64,000 nucleotides of DNA from Branchiostoma floridae (GCF_000003815.2 NC_049983.1:10855482-10919481); one strand, 5' to 3'; counted from the stretch's first letter, positions 24,550-36,678 are shown. Notes: a model not told the origin generated them from the sequence alone. Translations and numbers: made by a program.

Positions 24550-25841
24550 ATGGCGGCGTTACGAGTCACCGTGCAGAAACTCCTGCAGGCCAGGTCGGCA
24601 GTTTCTCCCCTCCTCGCCGTGCCAGCACTGTCTAGAGCCTGTCATCACGGGCATCATTTTGAGTACATCAATGTGAGCAAGGCGGGAGAGAAACAGAACG
24701 TCGGAATGATCGAGTTGAACCGACCCAAGGCGCTGAACGCGCTGTGCGACGGCTTGATGGGGGAGGTAAGTGCGTTTCGTCAGTCCCATGATAGGGGGCG
24801 TGGCACCGTTTGACCTACTGGGCGCTAAGTTTGTGTGGTGTCTTGCCTACCTATGGATGGATTTTCTAATTTTACAATAACAATATTATTAAAGCAGATG
24901 ATATCAAAGACAATATAGAGATGATCTCAGGTGTGACAGGCCGTTCATTGGATAAAATATACAAAGCCACACGTGCCACCTTTTGGCCTACTGAACTATT
25001 GACCTGTGTGATGGAGCAGGTTTTCTTGTCTGCCAGTAACGTTAACCTGTGAAAGAAACCCACAAATTTTCTTAAGTACAACTTGCACAGCCATAAACAA
25101 AACATGTCTTTCAACCGAAAAAATGTTACATTTCTATAAGCACTAATGTTATGTTGACATTTCCCTCAGGTCAAGACTGCACTTGAGGACTTTGAAGCAG
25201 ATAAGGAAGTGGGCTGTATCGTCCTGACCGGGTCGGGTCAGAAGGCGTTCGCGGCAGGTGCCGACATCAAGGAGATGTCTATCCGAAAGTTTCAGGAAGT
25301 CTTCGGCGGTAACTTCCTCTCCAACTGGTCCCACCTTGCGGATACGACCAAGCCCGTCATCGCGGCTGTGAACGGCTACGCACTGGGCGGCGGCTGCGAG
25401 ATCGCCATGATGTGTGACATCATCTACGCCAGCGAGAAGGCGAGGTTCGGGCAGCCGGAGATCGCCCTGGGGACCATCCCGGGGGCGGGGGGCACCCAGA
25501 GGCTGACCCGGGCGGTGGGGAAGTCCCTCGCCATGGAGATGGTACTGACCGGTCTCCCCATCACAGCACAGGAGGCTCAGCAGGCCGGACTGGTCAGTAA
25601 GGTCTTCCCTCCAGACCAGCTGGTCAGCGAGGCCATCAAGGCGGCCGAGAAGATAGCCAGTCATTCCAAGCTCGTAGTGGCCATGGCTAAGGAGGCGGTC
25701 AATGCCTCACAAGAGATGACCCTTAGGGAGGGGGTTCACTTTGAGAAGAGGCTGTTCCATGCCTCCTTTGCTACTAATGACAGAAAGGAAGGCATGGCAG
25801 CTTTTGTAGAGAAAAGGAAGGCTGAGTTCACAGATAGCTAA
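24550..25841 (+). CDS. ECHS1: Enoyl-CoA hydratase, short chain, mitochondrial (2 exons)
   Basis: This enzyme hydrates trans-2-enoyl-CoA to (S)-3-hydroxyacyl-CoA in mitochondrial beta-oxidation and valine/isoleucine breakdown. Exon 1 is 24550-24765 (donor GAG|GTAAGT, 72 codons) and exon 2 is 25170-25841 (acceptor ttccctcag, 223 codons plus stop). The product is 295 aa, close to human ECHS1 (290). Residues 1 to about 30 form an Arg/Ala-rich mitochondrial presequence. The crotonase core shows the oxyanion-hole region [14 protein letters not shown] (95-108), [13 protein letters not shown] with catalytic Glu149, and [19 protein letters not shown] with catalytic Glu169. The 20-residue spacing matches Glu144/Glu164 of the rat enzyme. 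The C-terminal helix region ([20 protein letters not shown]) is intact. Exon 2 is unusually GC-rich and carries three quarters of the protein without introns, unlike the eight-exon human gene. Confidence 0.95.
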
Positions 25842-25919
25842 ACATACAGTTTGCCATATCCTGGGTAGCTTACTCCACAAGAAATGTGTACTGTTACTCT
25901 ATATCAACATTTATCACAT

Positions 25920-26232
25920 AATAAATGTGCCTGAAAGTAGACCCAAAAGATTGTCTTTATCAAACAGTGTATTGGATGAAAAATGGAACTGAAGGAGTAC
26001 TTAGAATTCTCTCTTATAGCTGTAAGTTCTGCCAGTTAAGATTTTTTCTGTGCATCTATGATACCTGTTTGAAGACAATCATGTATGTAACTCAGATTAG
26101 ACAACAAGAACAGAGGTTTCATTAAAAAGTCACAGTATTGACATGAACATGGTCATCACAATGAGTGTAAGTTATGTCAATCATTCCTAACATGTAGCTG
26201 TGGATGGCTGAAGCTTGTACTGATGAAATAAA
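25920..26232 (+). terminator. ECHS1: Poly(A) signals of ECHS1
   Basis: AATAAA occurs at 25920-25925, 79 bp past the stop, and again at 26227-26232, followed by a GT-rich stretch (gtctcgtgttttcc). Either could serve; the second has the better downstream element. Confidence 0.55.
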
Positions 26233-26239
26233 CTGGATG

Positions 26240-27110
26240 CAGTGTATAGTCTCGTGTTTTCCTTATGAAAGAAGTGCTGTCAGCATTCGTCATTATAATA
26301 TTTTTGAACAGAAAATAAAATATCTAAAAGTTATAATGGCTTGCAAACAGTGTTAGCTGTGAGCTGCCACGTAGCCCAGTATTACTCAAGTAATCGTATA
26401 CATGGAGGTGAATAATTAACCAAACCTCAAACACAGACCTGTTAAATTCGTCTTGTTGTACCCTGCAATTCCGACAGGGGTCGCTGTTCCTACCTGCTAG
26501 TTACCCTGCCGAACAAATTTCGCTTCATTTTTGTGTCACAATCAAGATATTTCATAAGGATTTGGCATGGAAAACAAAATCTGTTTCATCATTTATTTAT
26601 TGCATTTAATATTTTCTGCAAAACTGTGCTGATCAAATGCCAAGAAAAACAGTCAATATTCGCCAAAAAATCACCAGCGCGAATGCGAGTTCGATACGTG
26701 TATGTCAATACATTAAGATCGGAGGTTTACTTTACAATGTAAACAATGACAAACCCTGATGGATACCAGTGGCGGATGTGTCTACCTCGGAGATTTTCTT
26801 TGCATCACGTGGAGTAAGACTAAAAATAAATGGTAAGAACTACACTTTTCTGTCCCCTTTCTACTGTTTTTTTTTTTTTTAATCTCTATCATTCGATGGG
26901 GAACCGAAACGACAAGCCACTTCGAATTCTGCCAGAATGTGGCCAAAATTATATCTGGCATTTTGGCTCATTCCTTCTCGTGTGAAGGGGCTGTAAGGTC
27001 CATTTTGAATTCCCAACCGAATGTAGCACGAATATTGCAAATACTTCATTCTCGCTGCAGCTGGTTCTGCTTGATTCCTGCTAATTCGGTTTCAGTGTGA
27101 GGGCCCCATC
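26240..27110. other. Intergenic spacer, no gene seen
   Basis: AT-rich sequence with a T run at about 26868-26880. No splice-supported ORF, RNA gene or clear repeat was found between ECHS1 and the LINE fragment that follows. Confidence 0.45.
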
Positions 27111-27129
27111 ATGCTGAATTGTCATACTA

Positions 27130-27540
27130 TCATTTTCGTAGGTCTAAGAAAAGGACCTTGTGGGTGTTGATTGCAGCCCTGATATCCTCCACTACCTTCA
27201 GTACGGCGGTACCGGTGCTGTGGTGTTTTCTAAAGCCACTTTGATAAGGCGTAAGCTGGCCACTACTGTTCATGAAGTGCAAGACCTGGCTGCACTATTT
27301 TCTCTATGACTTTGGACACAACATTTAAGACGGACACCACACGGTGGTTGGACACGATTTCTCTGCTTCCAGACTTGTAAACAGGGGAGACTCTTGCCAT
27401 TTTCAAGTCTTTTGGGATTTCGCCCGTTGCAATTAACAAGTTGTAAATGTGCGTCAATGGCTTGGCGATGATTGGAGCAGAGTCCTTGAGAAGCTATTCT
27501 GGGATCTTGTCTAGTCCTGCGAATTTTCTAGTCCTCAGTT
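27130..27540 (-). mobile_element. LINE reverse-transcriptase fragment
   Basis: The minus strand encodes a decayed non-LTR reverse-transcriptase N-terminal segment. It includes THIYNLLIATGEIPKDLK, MARVSPVYKSGSR and the VSVLNVVSKVIEKIV region, which equal the conserved 'W/K-ARVxPIYKSGD' and 'SVLPVxSKxxE' blocks. An in-frame stop lies in the PE*LLKD stretch just before them, and the canonical NYRP motif reads NHRV. There are no flanking ORF or tail sequences, so it is a short dead fragment. It lies just upstream of the gene A promoter cassette and is a different copy from the LINE at 36962-41624. Confidence 0.75.
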
Positions 27541-27574
27541 TGATAAACTAACTACATGTTTGCGGTGGTCAGTT

Positions 27575-28712
27575 GGTCCTTGTCGACTGTCTAGAAACAA
27601 ATCTAACCGGTTTTCCTTCGACCCTACTGACCTTTACGGTTTACTTATTAAGCCACTCTTTCAAAACGGATCATGAACGTTGTCATTAGCAAAACCAAAG
27701 CTGGCTTAACTTCAAAGCTACCTGAAGGCTGAATTATTGGCATTTTATTTCACTCCACCATACTGTAGGTATGGTACGGATTAAATAACCATGTACTAAT
27801 TAGTTTATGTGCAAAATAAATGGGACTTTAAGGTTATGACAGGCATATGATTACTGCAATTACTGCATTCTTTTTTAGACAAAAGCATACAAAACATGTG
27901 AATACATAAACAGACTTGGTGCATACATTAAGTGGCTAATTGGCTTTGTTAATGAACGTATATGTATCAGCTAACTAATCTTACGTGTAAAAACTGACTG
28001 TGATCCTTCTTTTCTAGTCTGAACACAGGCTGCAAAACTTAATATGTGTTTGTATTTATCATGTCATTGCAGTGCAACCATAATATCCAATTGGGTTTTA
28101 CAGATCTACATACACTTAGCTGAAAACGGTTAATTAGCACAACTCTAATTAGCATATTTTGATATAAAGACTTTTAGCTGTAGTGCAGTTTGTTTAGTAA
28201 GGTTTTCCTACATGCAGATTGATAAAGCTGGTGACAACCTTAGATAAGTAGATTAACTGCCCTTGACATGTGTAAATAAGCAGGAAAACTTCAAATCACA
28301 AGCACGCCATTGTCCGCTGTGGGTATGTATTACTACTATGTCGCATAACGTGTTGTTCCTGCAGAAAAAAAAAAACGAAACAAGTTCCTTTTGTGAAATA
28401 AATGTTTTCTTTCTTGAAGAACAACGGTGCCTTCTTCGTTAATGTGTGAATCATAGTAGTGTACATGTTGTAATCAAGAAATAAATGTGTGATTACAGTT
28501 CAGCACTAGTATGAATGTATCGTAATTCTGGTAAAGACCTTAAACGTACAGCATGAAGTATCCACTCTCACATAGAATGATTTTGTGTTCATATTCAATT
28601 TTAGAACCGTCAATTGTATGAGGAGGAGGGTGAGGTGAAAATTGCCGAATTTGCTCATCAGCAAATATCGGCCTTTCTAGTTAACGTCGTTTTCGTCTGA
28701 AGTAGTGAAAAC
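27575..28712 (+). promoter_or_regulatory. Promoter cassette and non-coding exon of gene A, split by an insertion
   Basis: Positions 27575-27748 match the first part of the cassette shared by genes B to E. The AACCGGTT site is at 27605-27612, but the TATA box is degenerate (TATTAAG near 27646). The matching end of the non-coding exon, ttaacgtcgtttt-cgtctgaag and then the donor gtgagt at 28713, lies only at 28681-28712. About 0.93 kb at 27749-28680 has therefore been inserted within the non-coding exon. Transcription of A may start elsewhere or include this insert. Confidence 0.6.
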
Positions 28713-29395
28713 GTGAGTAGCTTCTACATTATTTTCCATAAACACAACATTGTCATGTTTGATTCTGAAAGCCAACTCATGAGAAATACGAGATTATCTT
28801 TATTTAAAACGGGTACTTTTTATTGTGGACTGACCACCAATTGAAACGCCTGTAAAACTCTACGATGTTGTAACGTGACATGAGCCTATATAGATATACA
28901 GATGAATAAGTAGCTACACGTACAGAGTACAGGCATTATCATTGTAAGTTGTGTAACACTTGCTTATACAAATATGACAAGCTAGTGTGACTTTCTGCCC
29001 ACCTTTCTGTCATACGACATGAAAGAAGAGTACACTCAAATGGAAACTACGTATAGTACACTATTTCTTAAAGCTAGCTGGGACCACTTCTATGGTGTAA
29101 TTTTAGACATTGACGCCCCGTGTTTACTAGTGAGTGAGTGATCGCAATGACAATAAGATAAACACGTCTGCTGTTTATGCCCAACGTAAACGTTTGATAT
29201 CTAAACTGTGTTTCTGTAGAAAGCATTGCACATATTTGAGAAATGTATACTTTTCCCAAGAACTACTGACTACCTCAATTCCCCAAATTGAGCTAAAACG
29301 TGTTATAAAAACTTTGAAGATGGCATGTCAGAAAATAACTATGATATTTTAATAACGATGATAATTTACACGGATTAGGTACTGTAAGTGTGGCC

Positions 29396-31891
29396 ATGGC
29401 GACAACAGAAGTTGTGAGCTGGCGTCCAGAGGACAAGGATGTCGGTTTGCGTTCAACAAAGACAAGCAGAGGACTGATGACATTCATTGTCTGTACAGTA
29501 ATATTTACCGCAATATATATTCTGCAGGCAGTGTTGTGGAGGTAACAATCTAAATAAATTTGTAGAATATTTTGATAGTCTAGTCTTGAGGTATGGATAT
29601 CTAATACAAAAGCGATCATGCCATATGGTTTTAGATCATAAGTCCGACTCCAAGGCGGGTCCCCGGGAGTGAGTTAAGCGACAAGATCATAATCTAATCA
29701 TGCATGAACTTTAAATTTGATGTCGTATATTGTACATTTTTGTTCTGATCACATGACTACGGTCAAACCTGTACTGGTGATCATCTTTGCGCGAAGACTA
29801 CTTGGAAAGTGTGATATGTTTTTGGCTACGTAATCCGTTAAATTATCTGTGCCACTGACACATGCATTATGAATCCAGTCTATACTGGTCACCTGTTTAC
29901 TGTGACAACTTCCTTTGAGTATACCTTGGGTGAGGACGTCGCTTTGGACACTTTTGATGGAATATTAACAATGCAACAAAAGATTCGCCCAATATTCGGT
30001 TCAGCCTTTGTTGAATCCTGATCTAATTGTATTTGAGAAAACAAAATATAGATGGTTATCCACCAATGCAAAAGTGTTGCTGCAAGTACATAATTCAATG
30101 CATATACAAAAAATTGTACTTTATCCCTGCAACCAGGTACTCGTTACACATGATGCCACAAGTCCCGTTGCGTCGGATAGAGAACAGAACAGCTCTCCGG
30201 ATCCACCCCGCTGGAACACTTCCTCGACCAACCGCAGCAAACATGAAAATAGGTGTTTCAACCTCCACTCGGTCAAAGCTACACTTTGGATCCTTGGCAC
30301 CAGATGCAGAATGGCAATTCAAACCTGAGGCCATGGAGAAAGTCAGGTTAGCACAGTTCGCATAGACGGTTTTGACTCTTGTAAAATCAGTCAGTAAGTA
30401 ATCTCTAGCCTGGTATCCGACAGCCGTAATATAGCTCCCGAGTCTCTCCTCTCCTCTTTGCAATTACAAAGAGGAGAGAAGAGACTCGGGGGCTATATTA
30501 CGGCTGGATACCAGGCTAGGTAATTTCTGTCGAAATCAGTTCATGTACTGGAATTGTTGGAGAATGGTTTGTCACCTTTCTATAAAATATGAATAGTTGA
30601 TCGTAGCCACATAATGAATAAGAGTTCGAAGACCTCATACCTTCATGAAAAATATAAAGTTGTTGTAGGTAACTGGAAGGGTACTACTGAGTGTGTGCAC
30701 TTTGATGGCATTAGAGCTACAGCCATACCTCTCGTAATGTCACATCTTTTTTGAATTTTTTCCAGAAATGTTACAAAGAAACTGCATCCTGACGTTCATC
30801 TCGTAAAGAGTATAAAGATGGAAAACTTTTCCCTAGACAAAACTGTTAAATGTGAAGAAAACGAAACAAGCACTTCCGATATCCACTGCCAGACAGACTA
30901 CAGCACTAACATTGGTCACTACAACACGTGTGCTGTGGTTGGCAATAGCGGCGTGCTTCTGGGAAGTCGTTGTGGTGCTGAGATTGATTCCAAGGATTAC
31001 GTCATAAGGATTGACATACCCCCCGTCATAGGATATGAAAAAGACGTTGGCAGACGATCCAGCATGACGGTACTCAACCTCAGCGCACCGAAACGGTTAC
31101 AGCGGTTTGCACGTTTAAAAAATTTAACACAGGGAGTCGAGAGTCACCTTAGGAACATTGGTGGCACTGCCCTGGTGACGGATAAAAGGTCAAGACGCAG
31201 AATGATGAGTTTGGCAAGAAAGTATCATCTCCCATTTTCTTGGTACACTGTCAAAGGAAGCTTAAGACGAGGGATCAATCCGTAAGTGTTGGTTTCTTAA
31301 GATGTGTATCCACGTTTCAATCATTCTTATTTTTATGCATACTCCATGTGATACAGATTGTCTCAGTGTGCTCTTGAAGAGAATATAATTTTCAACGTTA
31401 AAAAAAGTTGAAAAGAAAAAAAATATATAAAATCGTATGCAAAACGTATTGGGTTATAGATAGGTGTAGGAAACACTGTTTAAGTCATGACTATGGCAAA
31501 TACCATTCCCCAGTTACCAGTTCTGCATGTCAGTCTGAAGTAACATAGACAAAATTGTTCCTATTTCTACTGTTTTAATTTCACCTCCAGAATTGCGTCC
31601 AGGTTGGCGAACAGGAAAATGGGCGGGAATCCTACCACGGGACTGGTGACCGTTCTGATGGCGACAACGTTCTGTGACCACCCTTTCTTGTACGGCTTCT
31701 TCCCATTCCAAGAAGATGCGAAGGATACACCTATCCCTTATCACTACTATCCGGGAGACTACATGTACATCAAACCTATCAAACAGAATGAGGGAGGCCG
31801 TCATAACATGGCGCGAGAATATAACTTCTTTAGGAATCTACATAAGCAGGGCGTGCTGAAGATGCATGTCGGTTCATGCGAGGAGAAATAA
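29396..31891 (+). CDS. Alpha-2,8-sialyltransferase (ST8Sia-like), array gene A
   Basis: Predicted Golgi type II membrane enzyme that transfers sialic acid from CMP-sialic acid to glycans. Exons: 29396-29541, 30137-30346, 30766-31281, 31591-31891; all introns are phase 2, giving 390 aa. A cytosolic tail is followed by a signal anchor (about 30-48). The stem exon carries an NRT glycosylation site. Sialylmotif L spans 173-214 (CAVVGNSGVLL with C174, RCGAEIDSKD with C188). Sialylmotif S spans 306-331 (FCDH with C319, LYGFFPF). Motif III is YHYY (341-344), motif VS is H362-x4-E367, and the C-terminal Cys is C387. These are the ST8Sia hallmarks, including the Cys pairs expected to form disulfides. 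A two-codon insertion gives GDYMYIKP where all paralogues have GDYIKP, and one residue is lost near 244. It looks functional. Confidence 0.9.
30407..30517. mobile_element. Palindromic MITE, AGCCTGGTATCC family, copy 2 (intron 2 of gene A)
   Basis: The ends are agcctggtatccgacagcc and ggctggataccaggct. The inner arms are almost fully complementary around a centre of ttgcaattacaaag. This copy is better preserved than 20500-20619. It is absent at the same place in genes B to F, so it arrived after the gene duplications. Confidence 0.85.
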
Positions 31892-32399
31892 AGACGTTTA
31901 TAGCACACTGCTTTAGTCACCTTATCTTTGTACATAAGTGTATGTGTTTCATGCATACCAATATTATATCATGACTAGTTGAACTTGTGTCGCATCGCTT
32001 TCTTTCAAAATTTATAACCGCTTAATGATAAATGATCGGATTTGTGACATGTGTAAGCTAATCAAGGCCGAACATCAAAATGCATAGATTATGTAAATAT
32101 TCAAGTTATTTGCATAGCATCTAGATCTACAAACGCTTTAAATATTTCATGGAGGTATGAGGTCGCCGAACTCTTTTTACACTATACACTTTATACAGGT
32201 GCGAGTTGCGACTCTGGTATTCCAGAAGCGAACATATGAACGGACTACTGAATGCATGACAATGTATTTGCGCATTTACACGCCCAGTCCAGGAGTGGAC
32301 TACTATACGGATGGTACCCAGGCGAGGTGACCTCTCGATCACTGCGCTATTTTGCGTGTGTCGTGACGACGGTCGTCCACGATGCAAACTAACTGGTAT

Positions 32400-32593
32400 A
32401 CTCCCCGGTGGTTTCGTCCATGTCGACTGTTCAGAAACAAATCTAACCGGTTATCCTGCAACCCTACTGACCTTAACCGTTAATTATGTCGTTTGCCTAT
32501 AAAAACACGCTTTCAAGATCATGGCCGTTGTCAGTCTGTCTTCAAAACCAAAGCTGAATTGTTGGCATCTTATCATCGTTTGAGTCTGAAAAC
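32400..32593 (+). promoter_or_regulatory. Promoter cassette and non-coding exon of gene B
   Basis: AACCGGTT at 32445-32452 is followed by the conserved block accctactgacctt..., TATAAAA at 32498-32504, and an untranslated exon ending at 32593 before the donor gtgagtag. The same order is found upstream of genes C, D and E. The matching acceptor (gattag|gtactgcaag) is just before the coding ATG at 33246. Confidence 0.7.
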
Positions 32594-35236
32594 GTGAGTA
32601 GTTTTTACACTGTCTTTCATTAACACTACATGGTCATGTTTGATTCTGAAAGTAGAATATGAACTCAAACGAAAAATGAAATCTCTTTATTCAGAAAAGT
32701 CATTGTGCAGAAAAGTCATTACATGTGGACGATGTCATAACGTGGCAGGACTCTATAAATAAAATACACGTCGGCATATCATTGTAATATGTGCTTACAA
32801 ATATGACACCGTTCTGTCATAATACACGTGAGAACTGTACATTCATTCGTCTGAAAACTATAAATGTAAATGGGAACAGTCTATGGTGTAGCTATGTGGG
32901 ACCGTCGATTGTTTATTTTTATAATAGACATTGACGTGGCCACTGGTGAGTGAGTGATCGCAATTATAGAATGCTCTCAGGTGGAAACGCCTTCTGTTTA
33001 TGTTGAATCTAATCTCTAACCCTGTTTCTGTAGAAAGCACAGTACATATTTGGGAAATGTACACTTTCTCCAAGAACTACTGACTAACTTACATCCCCAA
33101 ATAGAGCAAACAAAAACGTGTTATGAAACCAAGAAACTTAAAGGCTTTTTGTCAAAAGGGAGCTGGGTGCGGAGAATGTAAACTTTGAACTTGTCAGAAA
33201 ATAACGAAGAATAAATCACACCGATTAGGTACTGCAAGTGTGGCCATGGCGGCAACAGAAGTTGTGAGCTGGCGTCCAGAGAACAGGGGTGTCGGTTTGC
33301 GTTCAACAAAGACGAGCAGAGTACTGACCACATTCATCGTCTGTACAGTAATGTTTACAGCAGTATATATTCTACAGGCAGCGTTGTGGAGGTAACAAAA
33401 TGCATTAATTTTGTAGAATAGTTTGGTCGTCTAGTCTTGAGGTATAAATATCTAATACAAAAGCTGTCGTGTGATATGGTTTTAGATTTTAAGTTCGACC
33501 TCAGAGCGGAAGTGGGTAAACGACAAGATCATAATCTAATCATGAACTTCGATGCCGTATATTAGGTGACCATCTTTGCACGAATAGTGGCAACTTAATG
33601 CCTACGTAATCGATATCCGTTAAATTATCTGTGCCACTGACACAAGCATAATGAATCCTATCTATACTGGTTGTATGTGTACTGTGACAACTTCCTTTGA
33701 AGATACCTTGAGTGAGGACGTCGCTTTAGACACTTTTGATTGGATATGTGTTTGTACATTGAAGGCATTGCTTGAATAGTACTAGTGACTGGCGAAGTAC
33801 AGTACATTTGTGATAAGAATATTAACTTTTTCTCCAATACAAAGCAACAAAGATTCGCCCAATATTCGGTTCAGCCTTTGTTAAATACTGATTTCATTGT
33901 ATTTGAGAGAGAAAACGTGTGGATTGTTATTAAACAATGCAAAAGTGTTTGGTACAATGTATACACTTTATCCCTGAAACCAGGGACTCGTTACACATGA
34001 TGCCACAAGTCCCGTTGCGTCGGATAGAGAACAGAACAGCTCTCCGGATCCACCCCGCTGGAACACTTCCTCGGGCAACCGCAGCTACATCAGCGAACAA
34101 AAAAAAGGATATTTCAACATCCTCTCAGTCAAAGCTACACTTTGGATCCTTGGCACCTGATGCAGCATGGCAATTCAGACCTGAGGTCATGGTGAAAGTC
34201 AGGTGAGCACAGTTCTCAGATTGTGCATTTGCATGGACGGTTTTGTAAAATCAGTCAGTAGGTATTATCTTCACTCCACCTACCCACCTACTAAATACCA
34301 TCGAAATCCATCCAGCGGATCTTGCCATATTCCCTCACACATAATTCATACCAAAACAGTAATGTTACATCCATTTTTCATTGAGATAAAAATGTCTAGC
34401 AATGATAAAGATTGAACAACTTTTGTAAATATCTTTCAGAAATTTTACAAAGAAACTGCATCCTGACGTTCATCTCGTAAAGGGTGTAAAGATGGAAAAC
34501 TTGGCCCTATACAAAACTGTTAAATGTGAAGAAAACGAAACAAGCCTTTCCAATGTACACTGCCAGACAGACTACAGCACTTACATTGGTCACTACAACA
34601 CGTGTGCTGTGGTTGGCAATAGCGGTGTGCTTCTGGAAAGCCGTTGTGGTGCCGAGATTGATTCCAAGGATTACGTCATAAGGATTGACATACCTCCTGT
34701 CAGAGGATACGAAAAAGACGTTGGTGAACGAACCAGTATGACAGTACTCAACCTCAGCACACCGAAACGGTTTCGGAGCTCTGCAAGTTTGAAAAATAGA
34801 ACCCAGGATGTGTACGAGAGTCGCCTGAGGAACATCGGTGGCACTACCCTGGTGACGGACAAAACGTCCAAACGTAGAATCAAAAGTGTGGGGAAGAAGT
34901 ATCATCTCTATTTTTCCTTATACTCTACCAGGGAATGGATGAGAGGCGAAATCAATCCGTAAGTGTTGGTTTCTAAATATGCATACACTACTTACAAATT
35001 AAACATGTTAATGGACGTTTTGGAAATGGCAAATTTCCAATATTGTACTATTTACAACTTGGGCAATTGTTATGAATGCTACACGTGTGCCTTGTAATAC
35101 GTGTAGGATAAGATCTTTAAAAAATTTACATGCCTCCAGTTACCAGTTTTTCCTACATGAAAGATGAAACATAAAGGGAACCTATCATTGTCTCTTTTTT
35201 TCTCATCTCCAGTATTGCGTCCAGGATAGCGAATAG

Positions 35237-35518
35237 TATCCTATTTGTCCTGGTCATCTATCCGCCCTCCGTTATAAAGTGATGGGGAATCGTCGTCTGG
35301 AGCCTAAAGTCACCTATGCGCTGAGACGACCGCCTACGAGCGGGCGTCTAATTCCGCGCAAAGCAGAAAAACTTACCGAGGGCTGGGCGGGTGGGTCGCT
35401 TCAGGCTCCAGACGTGGTCGGAGGGCGGCCTGATGAGTGACGAGATGCCTCTAATCTGCATATTTATACAATGGATGGATCACGTGTCTAACATCCGGGC
35501 GAATAGGCGACCAGAATA
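35237..35518. mobile_element. Short TIR element (internally deleted copy), 282 bp
   Basis: It starts tatcctatttgtcctggtc and ends gcgaccagaata. The imperfect terminal inverted repeats include CTGGTCATCTATCCGCCC against CTGGTCGCCTATTCGCCC. AATAG flanks it on both sides (35232-35236 and 35519-35523). Its first 52 bp equal the first 52 bp of the long element that follows directly, and its last 120-130 bp equal the end of that long element at about 42905-43028. It is therefore a deletion derivative of the same family. Confidence 0.8.
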
Positions 35519-36126
35519 AATAGTATCCTATTTGTCCTGGTCATCTATCCGCCCTCCGTTATAAAGTGATGGGGAATCGTCGTCTTCCGCCTTTGCCCTC
35601 TCTGGCTTCAGAGCCTTTCCTTTCCTGTCACCTAGTATCTTCCTCCGAAGACACTCTCCGAAGATATCTTCTCACTCCTTTTCCTGTTCACTCTTTCAAA
35701 TCATCTCCTATCTTGTCCCTCTCTCAACTTCCCATCCTTATCTTCGCTCTTTCACCTTTCTTCTCCCCTTACTCATCTTATCCCTTTCTTATTCCTGTCG
35801 ACTTGTCACCCTCACTTCATCTTGCCCTTCTCTAAACTTTATCGCTACGTAAAACCACACATTCCTAAGTATTCTCTCTCGTTTACCCAACGCTAATCAA
35901 CCCACTCTAATCTTACACATCGGTCAAACCATGAAGAGAAAACCAAACATAACTGAACCGTGCTCTGCACTGCATCTGGTAAATCAGCGCTGTGCGATAC
36001 AAAATCATTTGTGCACAAACGCACGTCATGCTGCTCACTTCTGTCCACACAGCCCGTTTCCCGCGCACACTCCTTAGCCAGGCCTCAGTCCGGCCCAGGT
36101 CCTTACGCACTTCCGCTTAACAAATC

Positions 36127-36266
36127 ATCCAGCCTTCCGCGGGAACCCATCGCACTGGATTAAGTCACAAAAGTAGATAAATCGTACAAGACTTCTCGGA
36201 TCGTCCAGCTTTCCGCGGAACCCCTTCGCACTGGATGTCGTCACAGTGTGTCACGAAAAACGTGCA

Positions 36267-36301
<35 letters not shown>

Positions 36302-36596
36302 TGGATCGCCCAGCTTTCCGCGGAAACCCTTCGCGCTGGATAATGCCACACCGGCTAAAACAACTGCATACTTTCCGAATCATTCAGCTTTCCGCGGCAC
36401 CCCGTCGCACTGAATGATATTCCACCGTACTGAGAAAGGATACACCGTCCTACACCTTCTCGGATCCCCGCACTGGAATAACGTTAGAAACAAACGAGTA
36501 ACTCGACGTGTTATTCACAAGGACGTCAGGCTAACACAGGGTTACTCGAATAATTCCGAACAATCCAGCATTCCGCGGCACCCCATCGCACTGGAA
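36127..36596. repeat. Array of about 35-bp hairpin repeats inside the TIR element
   Basis: Units are at 36127-36160, 36200-36236, 36304-36341, 36379-36418 and 36563-36596, with a degenerate one near 36455. Each has an ATCCAG-type start, a central TTCCGCGG, an ACCCC-TCGCAC block and a CTGGAT-type end, so the ends pair. In the fourth unit both ends change together (ATCATTCAG with CTGAATGAT). Spacing is about 75 or 105-110 bp. A run of about 29 T sits between units 2 and 3. Confidence 0.75.
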
Positions 36597-36678
36597 AACG
36601 AATTTCACAAATTAAGAAAAGAGGGCGGAAAACCTGCCTAACAAAGGAAACCAAAAGACTCACAGTCCGTTCCTTGGG

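Noticed and set aside
30008-30365. Long ORFs on both strands over exon 2 of gene A.
   Set aside because: Only the frame continuing from exon 1 (R at the split codon, ending EAMEKVR) matches the other array genes; the others are shadows.
31604-31891. ATG at 31604 as the start of a separate small gene.
   Set aside because: It is an internal Met of exon 4 (NRKMGG); the acceptor at 31590 and motif S continuity with exon 3 show it is the last exon of gene A.
35566-35835. 89-codon Ser/Pro/Leu-rich ORF in the long TIR element.
   Set aside because: It is a low-complexity pyrimidine-rich stretch (ctcttatc, cttctcccc) and shows no protein-like features.
36127-36596. CRISPR-like array (regular repeats with spacers).
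   Set aside because: The repeats are degenerate, spacing is uneven, the host is a eukaryote and the array lies inside a TIR transposon with no cas genes.
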